NCBI RefSeq assembly: GCF_017744955.1
Contig: NZ_JAGIAG010000001.1
Coordinates: forward strand, 744,001 to 808,000
From: Dokdonella sp.
GTDB lineage: Bacteria; Pseudomonadota; Gammaproteobacteria; Xanthomonadales; Rhodanobacteraceae
Reading direction: 5' to 3'
DNA length: 64,000 nucleotides
Part shown: in pieces, positions 15,548-24,779 of the stretch
Layout: every line of letters begins with the position of its first letter
How positions within the stretch are numbered: position 1 is the stretch's first letter
The notes under the pieces: generated by a model
The model's input: the letters and a program-made list of their open reading frames with translations, nothing else
Databases searched by the model: none
What the model was told of the DNA's origin: nothing
Position numbers and translations under genes: made by a program

Positions 15548-18500
15548 CTACTCGCCCAGCGTCAGCAGCGAAGCGTTGCCGCCGGCCGCGGTGGTGTTGA
15601 CCGTCAGCGTGCGCTCGGTGGCGAAGCGCAGCAGGTAGTGCGGGCCGCCGGCCTTCGGGCCGGTGCCGCTGAGGCCTTCGCCGCCGAACGGCTGCACGCC
15701 GACCACCGCGCCGATCTGGTTGCGGTTGACGTAGCAGTTGCCGACCTTGGCGCGGCGCGAGATGTGCTCGATGGTCGCGTCGATGCGGCTGTGGATGCCG
15801 AGCGTGAGGCCGAAGCCGGTGGCGTTGATCGCGTCGACGACCGCGTCGAGCTGGTCGGCCTTCCAGCGGATCACGTGCAGCACCGGGCCGAACACTTCCT
15901 GCGTCAGCAGCGACAGCGACGGCAGCTCGAACGCGCGCGGTGCGAAGAAGGTGCCGTGCTCGGCGCCTTCGGCGAGCGCGACCTGCGCGATCTTCTTCGC
16001 CTCGCGCTCCATGCGCTCGGCGTGGTCGCTGAGCGCCTTCTTCGACGGCTCGTCGATGACCGGGCCGACGTCGGTGGAGAGCAGGGCCGGATCGCCGACG
16101 ACCAGTTCGTCCATCGCGCCGGCGAGCATCTTGATCACCTTGTCGGCGATGTCTTCCTGCACGAACAGCACGCGCGCGGCGGAGCAGCGCTGGCCGGCGG
16201 AGTCGAACGCGGACGCGATGACGTCCTTGACCAGCTGCTCCGGCAGCGCCGAGGAGTCGGCGATCAGCGCGTTCTGGCCGCCGGTCTCGGCGATCAGCGC
16301 GGCGATCGGCGCGTTGCGCGCGGCCAGCGTGCGGTTGATCGTCCAGGCGGTCTCGGTCGAGCCGGTGAAGCAGACGCCGGCGATCTCCGGCCGCGTCAGC
16401 AGCGTGTTGCCGATCATCGAGCCCTTCGCCGGCACGTATTGCAGCACGCCTTCCGGCACGCCGGCCTCGTGCAGCAGCTTGACCGCGGCGTGGCCGATCA
16501 GCGTGGTCTGGTCGGCCGGCTTGGCGATGACCGCGTTGCCGGCGGCGAGGCCGGCCGCGACCTGGCCGGTGAAGATCGCCAGCGGGAAGTTCCACGGGCT
16601 GATGCAGACGAACACGCCGCGGCCGCGCAGGAACAGCTGGTTGCTCTCGCCGGTCGGTCCGGGCAGCTGTTCGGGCTGGCCGAACAGCTTGCGCGCCATC
16701 GCGGCGTAGTAGCGCAGCAGATCGGCCGCCTCGCGCACTTCGGAGATCGCCGCCGACAGCGTCTTGCCGGCTTCGTGCACGCACAGCGCGATGAAGTCGG
16801 CGCGACGCTGCTCGAGCAGGTCGGCGGCGTGTTCGAGGATCGCGGCGCGGCTTGCGGCCGGCAGCGTGTCCCAGTCTTCCTGCGCGGCGACCGCATTGGC
16901 GAGCGCCTTCTCGATCGTGGCGGCGTCGGCGTTGCGGCTCTCGCCGATCACGCGGCGGCGGTCGGAGGGATCGGTGACCAGTCGCAGCTCGGCCGTGCTG
17001 TTCGCGCCCGGCACCAGCGGCGCGGCCTTCCAGCCGGCCTTGTTCGCGTTGACGGCGTCGGCCAGGGCCTTGAGTTCGTTGTCGTTGGCGAGATTGACGC
17101 CCATGGAATTCTTCCGTTGTTCGCCGAAGAGACCGATCGGCAGCGGGATGCGCGGATGCGGCTTGGAGGGAAATGCGCGGACCGTCTCGCAGGGATCGGC
17201 GACGAGGTCGCGGATCGACACGTCCTCGTCGACGACGCGGTTCACGAACGAGGTGTTGGCGCCGTTCTCGAGCAGGCGGCGCACCAGGTACGGCAGCAGG
17301 TCCTCGTGGCTGCCGACCGGCGCGTAGACGCGGCACGGCACGTTGAGATTCTTCTCGCCGATCACCTCGCCGTAGAGGTCCGCGCCCATGCCGTGCAGGC
17401 GCTGGAACTCGAACGGACGGCCCTGCGCGTAGTGGTGGATCGCCGCGATCGTGTGCGCGTTGTGGGTGGCGAACTGCGGGTAGATCGCCTCGCTGCCGGC
17501 GGCGAACAGGCGCTTGGCGCAGGCGAGGTAGGACACGTCGGTGTTCGGCTTGCGCGTGTAGACCGGATAGCCGCCGTGGCCGAGTTCCTGCGCGCGCTTG
17601 ATCTCCGAATCCCAGTACGCGCCCTTGACCAGGCGCACGCACCAGCGACGCTTGGCCTTGTGCGCGGTTTCGGCCAGCCAGTCGATCACGAACGGGCAGC
17701 GCTTCTGGTACGCCTGCACGGCGAGGCCGAAGCCGTTCCAGCCGTCCAGCGACGGATGCGCGAACACCGCGCCGATCACGTCGAGCGAGAGTTCGAGGCG
17801 GTCGGCTTCTTCGGCGTCGACGGTCATGCCGATGCCGTTCTTCATCGCCAGCTGCGCCAGTTCGAGCACCTTCGGCATCAGCTCGGCGTGCACGCGCGCG
17901 CGCTTGGCCACCTCGTAGCGCGGATGCAGCGCCGACAGCTTGACCGAGATCGACGGCGCGTCGAGCACGCTCTTGAACGGACCGCGCTTGCCGAGCGCGA
18001 CGATCGCGTCCTTGTAGGCCTTGTGGTAGCGCTCGGCATCCGGCTGCGTCAGCGCGGCCTCGCCGAGCATGTCGTAGGAGTAGCGGTAGGCCGCGTTGTC
18101 CTTCTCGGCGGAGCGGTCGAGCGCTTCCTCGATCGTGCGGCCCATGACGAACTGGTGGCCCATGATGCGCATCGCCTGGCGCACGGCGAGGCGGATCACC
18201 GGCTCGCCGGCGCGGCCGACCAGGCGTTTCAGCGCACCGGTGAAGTCGCGGCGCGTTTCCTCGGCGAGGTTGACGAGCCGGCCGGTCAGCATCAGGCCCC
18301 AGGTCGAGGCGTTGACGAATACCGAGTCGCTGCCGCCGAGGTGCTTCTTCCAGTTCGCCTCGCCGAGCTTGTCGCGGATCAGCTTGTCGGCGGTGATCTT
18401 GTCCGGGATGCGCAGCAGGGCTTCGGCCACGCACATCAGCAGCACGCCTTCCTCGCTGGAAAGATCGTACTGGCGCATGAAGGATTCGACCGCGCTCTGG

Positions 18501-18697
18501 TCGCCGGCCTTGCTGCGCACGCGCGCGACCAGCTCGGCGGCGCGCGCGAGCACCAGTTCGCGCTCGGTCGGCGGCAGGGTCGCCTGCGCGAGCAGTTCGT
18601 CGACGGCTTGGGTTTCGTTACGCGACCAGGCAGCGGTGATGCGTGCGCGTGCCGGCTCGGTCGTCGCCGGCAGCTCGGGATTCAGAAGTTCGCTCAA
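15548..18697 (-). CDS. putA: Bifunctional proline dehydrogenase / P5C dehydrogenase PutA
   Basis: 1049 residues, the length of a short (type A) PutA. The N-terminal half is the FAD-dependent proline dehydrogenase barrel; the C-terminal half is the NAD-dependent glutamate-semialdehyde dehydrogenase with catalytic Cys at about 838 (G-Q-R-C-S-A-A) and E-T-G-G. It turns proline to glutamate by channelling. There is no N-terminal ribbon-helix-helix domain, so it should not act as the put repressor. The start taken is TTG (S-E-L-L-N-P-E follows); the frame stays open upstream through the 69-bp tandem repeats, but that extension has no family sequence and was rejected. No putP lies nearby. Confidence 0.92.
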   Translation of the reverse strand: MSELLNPELPATTEPARARITAAWSRNETQAVDELLAQATLPPTERELVLARAAELVARVRSKAGDQSAVESFMRQYDLSSEEGVLLMCVAEALLRIPDKITADKLIRDKLGEANWKKHLGGSDSVFVNASTWGLMLTGRLVNLAEETRRDFTGALKRLVGRAGEPVIRLAVRQAMRIMGHQFVMGRTIEEALDRSAEKDNAAYRYSYDMLGEAALTQPDAERYHKAYKDAIVALGKRGPFKSVLDAPSISVKLSALHPRYEVAKRARVHAELMPKVLELAQLAMKNGIGMTVDAEEADRLELSLDVIGAVFAHPSLDGWNGFGLAVQAYQKRCPFVIDWLAETAHKAKRRWCVRLVKGAYWDSEIKRAQELGHGGYPVYTRKPNTDVSYLACAKRLFAAGSEAIYPQFATHNAHTIAAIHHYAQGRPFEFQRLHGMGADLYGEVIGEKNLNVPCRVYAPVGSHEDLLPYLVRRLLENGANTSFVNRVVDEDVSIRDLVADPCETVRAFPSKPHPRIPLPIGLFGEQRKNSMGVNLANDNELKALADAVNANKAGWKAAPLVPGANSTAELRLVTDPSDRRRVIGESRNADAATIEKALANAVAAQEDWDTLPAASRAAILEHAADLLEQRRADFIALCVHEAGKTLSAAISEVREAADLLRYYAAMARKLFGQPEQLPGPTGESNQLFLRGRGVFVCISPWNFPLAIFTGQVAAGLAAGNAVIAKPADQTTLIGHAAVKLLHEAGVPEGVLQYVPAKGSMIGNTLLTRPEIAGVCFTGSTETAWTINRTLAARNAPIAALIAETGGQNALIADSSALPEQLVKDVIASAFDSAGQRCSAARVLFVQEDIADKVIKMLAGAMDELVVGDPALLSTDVGPVIDEPSKKALSDHAERMEREAKKIAQVALAEGAEHGTFFAPRAFELPSLSLLTQEVFGPVLHVIRWKADQLDAVVDAINATGFGLTLGIHSRIDATIEHISRRAKVGNCYVNRNQIGAVVGVQPFGGEGLSGTGPKAGGPHYLLRFATERTLTVNTTAAGGNASLLTLGE

Positions 18698-18810
18698 GGC
18701 GGTCGTGCTCGCAGGAGTCGAGGAGCGACGCCCGGATCGGCGCCGCAGAGCGGCGTAGTGTAGTGACGAGGGTGTCGGGGGTCGAGCGCGCCCCTCCGGG
18801 CGCGCGAGGG

Positions 18811-19042
18811 CGAGGCAGGAGCCGAGCGGCTGCGCTCCATGGGCGGCTGCTCGGCTCAGTCCCGCGGTCGCGAGAAGGGCGAGGCAGGAGCCGAGCGGCT
18901 GCGCTCCATGGACGGCTGCTTGGCTCAGTCCCGCGGTCGCGAGAAGGGCGAGGCAGGAGCCGAGCGGCTGCGCTCCATGGACGGCTGCTCGGCTCAGTCC
19001 CGCGGTCGCGAGAAGGGCGAGGCAGGAGCCGAGCGGCTGCGC
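18811..19042. repeat. 69-bp tandem repeat, three full copies plus a partial one
   Basis: Units start at 18811, 18880, 18949 and 19018 (exact 69-bp period); the last is cut after 25 bp. Copies differ at only a few bases. Each unit holds an inverted repeat GAGCCGAGC ... GCTCGGCTC (9-bp arms, 21-bp spacing) able to form a hairpin. Because 69 is a multiple of three, frames stay open across it on both strands, which creates long false ORFs. It lies in the divergent gap between putA and coxB. The spacing without variable spacers rules out CRISPR. Confidence 0.9.
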
Positions 19043-19426
19043 GCCGACGATCGCCCAGTCCCGTCCCTCCAGGCCCGATCCGGCGGCAGAGCTGCCGAGC
19101 GGCGCTTTCCGAAGCCTGCGCGCCCTCAGCTTCTCGCGGCAGTTTGTCGCAGCGCCCGACGCCATCCGCCTCGCTGTTCGCAGCCGGCGCCGAAGCCTTG
19201 GCGCAAGGCATTGTGGCGGATGGCCGCGCGGGCGCGATCCACCCCGCCGAGGCGGCATTGCAGCGCGTCGCAGCGGGCTTTCGCGGTTGCCGCTGCCGTG
19301 CGCCGTCCACTATCATCGGCGAGTTTCCTTGCAGCCGTTCAGTACGCAAGCATTCGATCGACGCCTCGGGCGAGGGTCGGCGTCGTAGCGGCACGGCGGC
19401 ACATCCGGGTTACTCGAGACAAGGTG
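19043..19426. other. Leader region upstream of coxB without recognisable gene
   Basis: About 380 bp between the tandem repeats and coxB. A plus-strand frame is open throughout, but its translation is low-complexity Ala/Arg without family likeness. I see no convincing sigma-70 promoter or terminator; the cox promoter is expected in the last 150 bp. Confidence 0.5.
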
Positions 19427-20332
19427 ATGGCGATGATTTCATCCGGGGTACGGCGCGTCAGTCGCGTCTTTGCGGCGCTCGCGTTGCTGGCGAGCGGTAC
19501 GGCGTTCGCCAATCCGGAGCCGTGGCAGCTCAATCTGACGCGAGGCGTGACGCCGATCTCGCAGCGCATCCACGACGTGCACATGATCGCGTTGTGGGTC
19601 TGCGTGGCGATCGGCATCGTCGTGTTCGGCGCGATGATCTACGCGATGGTGAAGTTCCGGAAATCCAAGGGCGTGGTGCCGGCGCAGTTCAGCCACAACT
19701 CCACGCTCGAGGCGATCTGGACCGTGGTGCCGATCATCATCCTGGTGGTGATGGCGTGGCCGGCGACCAAGCTGCTGGTGGACATGGCGGACGTCGAGAA
19801 CTCCGACATGACGATCAAGGTCACCGGCTACCAGTGGAAGTGGCGCTACGAATACGTCGACTACTTCAAGAAGCCGACCCAGGTGAATTTCATCTCGACC
19901 CTGGACGCCGAGTCGAACCGCATCCGCCAGCCCGGCTCCGGTCTCGATCCGAAGTCGGTCAAGGACGGCAGCTTCGACAGCTACCTGCTCAACGTCGACA
20001 AGCCGCTGGTGCTGCCGGCCGGCGTGAAGATCCGCTTCGTCATCACCGGCGACGACGTGATCCACTCCTGGTGGGTGCCGAGCCTCGGCTGGAAGCAGGA
20101 CGCCATCCCGGGAATCATCAACGACCAGTGGACGAAGATCGAAACCCCCGGCATCTATCGCGGCCAGTGCGCCGAACTCTGCGGCAAGGACCACGGCTTC
20201 ATGCCGATCGTGGTCAAGGCCGTGCCGAAGGCGGAGTTCGAGCAGTGGCTGTCGGAGCAGGAGTCGGCCGCCGCGGCGGCGAAGGCTCCGTCCACGGCGC
20301 AGGTCGCCGCGACTCCTGCGACGCAGGGTTGA
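19427..20332 (+). CDS. coxB: Cytochrome c oxidase subunit II (CuA)
   Basis: 301 residues (299 if the second ATG at 19433, with AAGG eight bases before it, is used). Signal peptide, two transmembrane helices, then a periplasmic cupredoxin domain with the CuA ligands C248-x3-C252-x3-H256-x2-M259 (C-A-E-L-C-G-K-D-H-G-F-M). It takes electrons from cytochrome c and passes them to heme a in CoxA. There is no fused cytochrome c domain, so this is the plain aa3 form. It heads the cluster coxB-coxA-ctaG-coxC. Confidence 0.94.
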   Translation: MAMISSGVRRVSRVFAALALLASGTAFANPEPWQLNLTRGVTPISQRIHDVHMIALWVCVAIGIVVFGAMIYAMVKFRKSKGVVPAQFSHNSTLEAIWTVVPIIILVVMAWPATKLLVDMADVENSDMTIKVTGYQWKWRYEYVDYFKKPTQVNFISTLDAESNRIRQPGSGLDPKSVKDGSFDSYLLNVDKPLVLPAGVKIRFVITGDDVIHSWWVPSLGWKQDAIPGIINDQWTKIETPGIYRGQCAELCGKDHGFMPIVVKAVPKAEFEQWLSEQESAAAAAKAPSTAQVAATPATQG

Positions 20333-20378
20333 CGAGCAGTTCGTGCGCTCATTCGTGAGCGCGAAAGCAAGAGAAAAA

Positions 20379-20396
20379 GCGGTCGTCAGGGACCGC
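20379..20396 (+). repeat. Hairpin before coxA sharing a tail with the one after coxA
   Basis: GCGGTC-N6-GACCGC followed by ACTTTTCAA, in the coxB-coxA gap. A second hairpin with the same tail (ACTTCTCAA) lies at 22133-22150 after coxA. The pair flanks coxA, so it may be an mRNA-processing or stability element that sets subunit I levels. Confidence 0.55.
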
Positions 20397-20421
20397 ACTT
20401 TTCAATAGAGGTTCCAAGGCC

Positions 20422-22053
20422 ATGGCCGCTGCCAATCCCGCCATTCACGACGCGCACGACGACCACGATCACGACCACAAGCCGCAGGGCTTCCTGGATC
20501 GTTGGTTGTTCACGACGAACCACAAGGACATCGGCACGCTGTACCTGGTCTTCTCGCTGACGATGTTCTTCATCGGCGGAACGATGGCGATGCTGATCCG
20601 CGCCGAGTTGTTCCAGCCGGGCATGCAGCTCATGCAGCCCGAGTTCTTCAACGAAATGACCTCGATGCACGCGCTGATCATGATCTTCGGCGCGGTCATG
20701 CCGGCGTTCGTCGGTCTCGGCAACTGGATGATCCCGCTGCAGATCGGCGCGCCGGACATGGCGCTGCCGCGCATGAACAACTGGTCGTTCTGGATCCTGC
20801 CGTTCGCGTTCCTGCTGCTGCTGTCGACGATCTTCATGCCCGGCGGCGGCCCGCAGGGCGGCTGGACGATGTACCCGCCGCTGGCGCTGCAGGGCGGCAT
20901 GAACGTCGCGTTCGCGATCTTCGCGATCCACCTGATGGGCATCAGCTCGATCATGGGCGCGATCAACATCATCGCGACGATCCTCAACATGCGCGCGCCG
21001 GGCATCGACCTGCTCAAGATGCCGGTGTTCGTGTGGAGCTGGCTGATCACCGCGTTCCTGCTGATCGCCGTGATGCCGGTGCTCGCGGGCGCGGTCACGA
21101 TGCTGCTGACCGACAAGTTCTTCGGCACCAGCTTCTTCAACGCGGCCGGCGGCGGCGACCCGGTGATGTACCAGCACATCTTCTGGTTCTTCGGCCATCC
21201 CGAGGTCTACATCATGATCCTGCCGGCGTTCGGGATCATCTCGGAGATCATCCCGACCTTCTCGCGCAAGCCGATCTTCGGCTATCAGGCGATGGTGTAC
21301 GCGATCGCGTCGATCGCGTTCCTCTCCTTCATCGTCTGGGCGCACCACATGTTCTCGGTCGGCATGCCGCTCGGCGGCGAGCTGTTCTTCATGTACGCGA
21401 CGATGCTGATCGCGATCCCGACCGGCGTGAAGGTGTTCAACTGGGTCTCCACGATGTGGGGCGGCGCGATGACGTTCGAGACGCCGATGCTGTTCGCGAT
21501 CGCGTTCGTCATCCTGTTCACCATCGGCGGCTTCTCCGGCGTCATGTGCGCGATCGTGCCGGCCGACTTCCAGTACCAGGACACCTACTTCGTCGTCGCC
21601 CACTTCCACTACGTGCTGGTGACCGGTGCGGTGTTCTCGATCATGGCGTCGGCCTACTACTGGCTGCCGAAGTGGTCGGGCAACATGTATTCGGAGAAGT
21701 GGGGCAAGATCCACTTCTGGTCCAGCGTGATCTCCGTCAACGTGCTGTTCTTCCCGCAGCACTTCCTCGGCCTCGCCGGCATGCCGCGCCGCATTCCGGA
21801 CTACAACGTCGCCTTCGCCGACTTCAACATGATCAGCTCGATCGGCGGCTTCTGGTTCGGCGCCAGCCAGCTGATCTTCGTCGGCGTCATCATCCACTGC
21901 GTGTACTTCTCCAAGCAGCGCGCGACGGCGCGCGTGTGGGAAGGCGCCCGCGGACTGGAGTGGACCGTGCCGTCGCCGGCGCCTCACCACACGTTCTCGA
22001 CGCCGCCGGTGATCCAGCCGGGCATGCTGGCGCACGACGACGTCAGTCATTGA
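20422..22053 (+). CDS. coxA: Cytochrome c oxidase subunit I
   Basis: 543 residues with twelve transmembrane helices. The low-spin heme a ligand lies in the early S-M-H-A-L-I-M-I-F segment; the H-P-E-V-Y motif (CuB His and the cross-linked Tyr), the W-A-H-H-M-F CuB histidines and the H-F-H-Y-V heme a3/heme a pair are all present. It reduces O2 to water and pumps protons in the inner membrane. The N-terminus has an unusual His/Asp-rich stretch before F-L-D-R-W. It begins 89 bp after coxB with a GAGG box (AATAGAGG). Confidence 0.96.
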   Translation: MAAANPAIHDAHDDHDHDHKPQGFLDRWLFTTNHKDIGTLYLVFSLTMFFIGGTMAMLIRAELFQPGMQLMQPEFFNEMTSMHALIMIFGAVMPAFVGLGNWMIPLQIGAPDMALPRMNNWSFWILPFAFLLLLSTIFMPGGGPQGGWTMYPPLALQGGMNVAFAIFAIHLMGISSIMGAINIIATILNMRAPGIDLLKMPVFVWSWLITAFLLIAVMPVLAGAVTMLLTDKFFGTSFFNAAGGGDPVMYQHIFWFFGHPEVYIMILPAFGIISEIIPTFSRKPIFGYQAMVYAIASIAFLSFIVWAHHMFSVGMPLGGELFFMYATMLIAIPTGVKVFNWVSTMWGGAMTFETPMLFAIAFVILFTIGGFSGVMCAIVPADFQYQDTYFVVAHFHYVLVTGAVFSIMASAYYWLPKWSGNMYSEKWGKIHFWSSVISVNVLFFPQHFLGLAGMPRRIPDYNVAFADFNMISSIGGFWFGASQLIFVGVIIHCVYFSKQRATARVWEGARGLEWTVPSPAPHHTFSTPPVIQPGMLAHDDVSH

Positions 22054-22132
22054 TTCGTGCGATCGTCCCTGATCGCGACATGAGCGAGGGACATCGCGGT
22101 TTTGAAGTACGAAGTTCGACCGGAATCCAGGA

Positions 22133-22150
22133 GCGGCCATCCATGGCCGC
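22133..22150 (+). repeat. Palindromic hairpin after coxA
   Basis: Perfect 8-bp arms GCGGCCAT / ATGGCCGC around CC, followed by ACTTCTCAA, matching the tail of the hairpin at 20379-20396. It lies 80 bp past the coxA stop and 44 bp before ctaG. A 27-codon ORF (22080-22163) spans it but has no family likeness. Confidence 0.6.
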
Positions 22151-22194
22151 ACTTCTCAACTAACAGCAGCTTCTAGCACGCCTCTCACAGGTTC

Positions 22195-22782
22195 ATGGAG
22201 TCCAAGACTGTCGCCAACCGCAACGCGAACGTGCTGAAGACCGGCGCGATCGTCGTCGCGTGCTCGTTCCTGTTCGGGTTCGCGATGGTCCCGGTGTACC
22301 GCATCGTCTGCGAGCACGTGTTCGGCATCAAGCTGGCCAACGGCGCGAGTGCGCCGACCAGCCTGGCGAACATGGTCGAGGACACCAGCCGCACGGTCAC
22401 GGTGCAGTTCGTCACCAGCGTCAACAGCAAGCTGCCGTGGAGCTTCGCCGCCGAGCGCACCAGCGTCGAGGTGCATCCGGGCAAGCTGACCGAGGTCTGG
22501 TTCGACGCGACCAACGTCAGCGGCGAGGCGATCGTCGGCAACGCGGTGCCGAGCGTCGCGCCGAGCAATGCCTCGCTGTACTTCAACAAGACCGAATGCT
22601 TCTGCTTCACCGAGCAGGTGCTGAACGCCGGCGAGACGCGCCGCATGCCGGTGCGCTTCTTCGTCGACCCGCAACTGCCCAAGAGCGTGCGCGAGCTGAC
22701 GCTGTCGTACACGTTCTACCCGAACGAAGTCGCCACCCAGCGGCTTTCCGAAACCGGTTCACCGCGCCCGGCGGCCGGTTGA
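22195..22782 (+). CDS. ctaG: Cytochrome oxidase copper chaperone CtaG/Cox11
   Basis: 195 residues. One N-terminal transmembrane helix (about 17-37) and a periplasmic immunoglobulin-like domain with the copper-binding E-C-F-C-F motif (C135, C137). Cox11/CtaG delivers copper to the CuB site of CoxA. It lies between coxA and coxC, the usual order in Proteobacteria, 31 bp before coxC. Confidence 0.95.
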   Translation: MESKTVANRNANVLKTGAIVVACSFLFGFAMVPVYRIVCEHVFGIKLANGASAPTSLANMVEDTSRTVTVQFVTSVNSKLPWSFAAERTSVEVHPGKLTEVWFDATNVSGEAIVGNAVPSVAPSNASLYFNKTECFCFTEQVLNAGETRRMPVRFFVDPQLPKSVRELTLSYTFYPNEVATQRLSETGSPRPAAG

Positions 22783-22813
22783 TTCCGTAACTCATCGCAC
22801 GAGGCCCGCCGCC

Positions 22814-23683
22814 ATGGCGCAAACACAAGGTGCTTACTACGTCCCCCACGGCAGCCACTGGCCGATCGTCGGCTCGTTCGGCCTGCTCGGCACGGTCGGC
22901 GGCGCGGGAATGTGGCTGAACGAGCACAGCAGCGTCGGCAAGCCGGTCATGGCGGTCGGCATCCTCCTGCTCGTGATCATGATGTTCGGCTGGTTCGGCA
23001 CGGTCATCCGCGAGTCCGTGCGCGGCATGTACAACAAGCAGGTGGACACCTCGTTCCGCATGGGAATGATGTGGTTCATCTTCTCCGAGGTGATGTTCTT
23101 CGCCGCGTTCTTCGGCGCGCTGTTCTACGCGCGCGAGCTGGTGGTGCCGTGGCTCGGCGGCTACGGCAAGGGCGGCCTGACCAACTACTTCCTGTGGCCG
23201 GAATTCACCGCGGCGTGGCCGACCAACGGCCCGGGCGACGTCGGCGGCGCGTTCGAGACGATGACGCCGTGGGGCATCCCGCTGCTGAACACGATGCTGC
23301 TGCTGACCTCCGGCGTCACCATCACGATCGCGCACCACGCGCTGCGCGCCGGCCATCGCGGCCGCCTGCTGGTCTTCCTCGCCCTGACGGTGCTGCTCGG
23401 CGTGGTCTTCCTCGGCTTCCAGATCTACGAATACGCGCACGCCTACGGCCATCTGAACCTGACCCTCGGCAGCGGCATCTACGGCAGCACCTTCTTCATG
23501 CTGACCGGCTTCCACGGCCTGCACGTCACGCTCGGCGCGATCATGCTGGCGGTGATGTGGTTCCGCTGCGCGAAGGGCCACTTCACCAAGGACAACCACT
23601 TCGGCTTCGAGGCGGTCGCCTGGTACTGGCACTTCGTCGACGTGGTCTGGCTCGGGTTGTTCCTGTTCGTCTACGTGCTGTAA
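22814..23683 (+). CDS. coxC: Cytochrome c oxidase subunit III
   Basis: 289 residues, seven transmembrane helices. It shows W-F-I-F-S-E-V-M-F-F, H-A-L-R-A-G, F-H-G-L-H-V and the C-terminal W-Y-W-H-F-V-D-V-V-W-L signature. It binds no metal but stabilises the core and the proton-pumping cycle. It is the last gene before an AATCCCGAAT-type inverted repeat and the reversed DUF2909 gene. Confidence 0.95.
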   Translation: MAQTQGAYYVPHGSHWPIVGSFGLLGTVGGAGMWLNEHSSVGKPVMAVGILLLVIMMFGWFGTVIRESVRGMYNKQVDTSFRMGMMWFIFSEVMFFAAFFGALFYARELVVPWLGGYGKGGLTNYFLWPEFTAAWPTNGPGDVGGAFETMTPWGIPLLNTMLLLTSGVTITIAHHALRAGHRGRLLVFLALTVLLGVVFLGFQIYEYAHAYGHLNLTLGSGIYGSTFFMLTGFHGLHVTLGAIMLAVMWFRCAKGHFTKDNHFGFEAVAWYWHFVDVVWLGLFLFVYVL

Positions 23684-23686
23684 GCG

Positions 23687-23780
23687 CCGGGGTTCGGGAT
23701 TCGGAACGGGATGAAGCGGCCGCGCATCGCGCGCGACTTCTTCGAGTTTTCGAATCCCGAATCTCCAATCCCGGCCTTTC
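23687..23780. repeat. ATTCCCGAATCCCG-type inverted repeat between convergent genes
   Basis: GGGGTTCGGGATTCGG on the left and TCGAATCCCGAATCTCC / AATCCCGG on the right can pair over a spacer of about 40 bp. It fills the 95-bp gap between the convergent coxC and DUF2909 genes and may act as a two-way terminator. Related sequence occurs upstream of folB (62256-62284) and, in frame, in fdsB. Confidence 0.65.
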
Positions 23781-23988
23781 AGCCGCCGATGCCGTGCGGT
23801 TTGATCAACCCGGTCGCGATGGCGATGATGACCAGCACGATCAGCAGCACGGACAGGCCGATGCGGCGCATCAGCGCCTTCAGTACGCGGTCGCTGCCGC
23901 TCTTGTCGGTCATCATGAAATAGAGACCGGCGCCGAGGTTGTAGATGATCGCCGCCAGAAAAAGCAGGATCAGGATCTTGCTGAGCAT
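23779..23988 (-). CDS. DUF2909 twin-transmembrane protein
   Basis: 69 residues with two membrane helices (about 4-26 and 42-62) joined by a short basic loop with D-K-S-G-S. This matches the DUF2909 'twin transmembrane' family, which often sits beside cytochrome oxidase assembly genes. Its role is not established. Here it is on the opposite strand between coxC and SURF1, so it interrupts the otherwise co-directional cluster. Confidence 0.8.
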   Translation of the reverse strand: MLSKILILLFLAAIIYNLGAGLYFMMTDKSGSDRVLKALMRRIGLSVLLIVLVIIAIATGLIKPHGIGG

Positions 23989-24044
23989 CTCGAACCGCTC
24001 CGCGCGACCGCGGGGAGCGGCGACGTTGGCGAGTATACGCCGCC

Positions 24045-24779
24045 GTGACGGCTAGACGCTGGCGGAGACCGCGCCCGTTCGCGGTCGTGCTGACCTTGCT
24101 CGGCGTCGCGCTGTTCGTCGCGCTCGGCAGCTGGCAGTGGCGGCGCGGACAGGAGAAGGCGGCGCTGTTCGCCGCGTTCGATCGCGGCATCGCGCAGGCG
24201 CCGGTACCGCTGCAGCAGGCGCGCGGCGATGCCGACGGCGTGAGCTATCCGCACGTCACCGTCCGCGGGTACTACGCCGAGCCGGCCTACGAGTACGAAC
24301 TGGAAAACCAGGTGCGCGACGGCCGCGTCGGCGTGATGGTCTACGCGCTGTTCGAGCCGGCCGACGGCGGCGCGCCGCTGCTGGTGAATCGCGGTTTCCT
24401 CGCCTATGCGGGCGGCGAGTCGCGTTATCCGGCATTGCCGCCGCTGCCGCGGGACAAGGTCACCTTGTCCGCGCTCTACGCGCCGCCGCCAGGCGCTGGC
24501 CTGCGCCTCGGCGGCAACGGTCTGGCGGCGCAGAAATTCCCGAAGAAGATGATCTATCTCGATCTCGCCGAAATCTCGACCGACCTCGACCGCACGCTCG
24601 ATCCGCGCGTGCTGCTGACCCTGCCCGACACCGCCGACGGCACCGCCTTCGTGCGCCAGTGGCGACCGGAAGTGTTTCCGCCCGAGCGTCACTACGGCTA
24701 CGCTCTGACCTGGTTCACGTTCGCCGCCGTCGTCGTCGCCACGTTCGCGACCCTGCACTGGCGCAAGATGCCCCAATGA
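24045..24779 (+). CDS. SURF1-family cytochrome oxidase assembly protein
   Basis: 244 residues from a GTG start. Two membrane helices flank a periplasmic domain: residues about 12-30 (with G-S-W-Q-W at the end) and the C-terminal Y-A-L-T-W-F-T-F-A stretch. The L-V-N-R-G-F and R-H-Y-G-Y-A-L-T-W motifs are the SURF1 signature. SURF1 helps place heme a in CoxA. Its TGA overlaps the ATG of the next gene, so it is co-translated with the SCO-like protein, ctaA and probably ctaB. Confidence 0.92.
   Translation: MTARRWRRPRPFAVVLTLLGVALFVALGSWQWRRGQEKAALFAAFDRGIAQAPVPLQQARGDADGVSYPHVTVRGYYAEPAYEYELENQVRDGRVGVMVYALFEPADGGAPLLVNRGFLAYAGGESRYPALPPLPRDKVTLSALYAPPPGAGLRLGGNGLAAQKFPKKMIYLDLAEISTDLDRTLDPRVLLTLPDTADGTAFVRQWRPEVFPPERHYGYALTWFTFAAVVVATFATLHWRKMPQ

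Noticed and set aside
18811..19042. CRISPR array
   Set aside because: Units are directly joined 69-bp copies with no variable spacers and no cas genes nearby.
18698..19258. N-terminal extension of PutA through the 69-bp repeats
   Set aside because: The frame is open only because the repeat period is a multiple of three; the extension has no PutA sequence and homologous sequence starts at the TTG at 18697.
22080..22163. 27-codon ORF between coxA and ctaG as a small oxidase protein
   Set aside because: It has no hydrophobic helix, which known small oxidase assembly proteins have, and it overlaps a palindromic hairpin.
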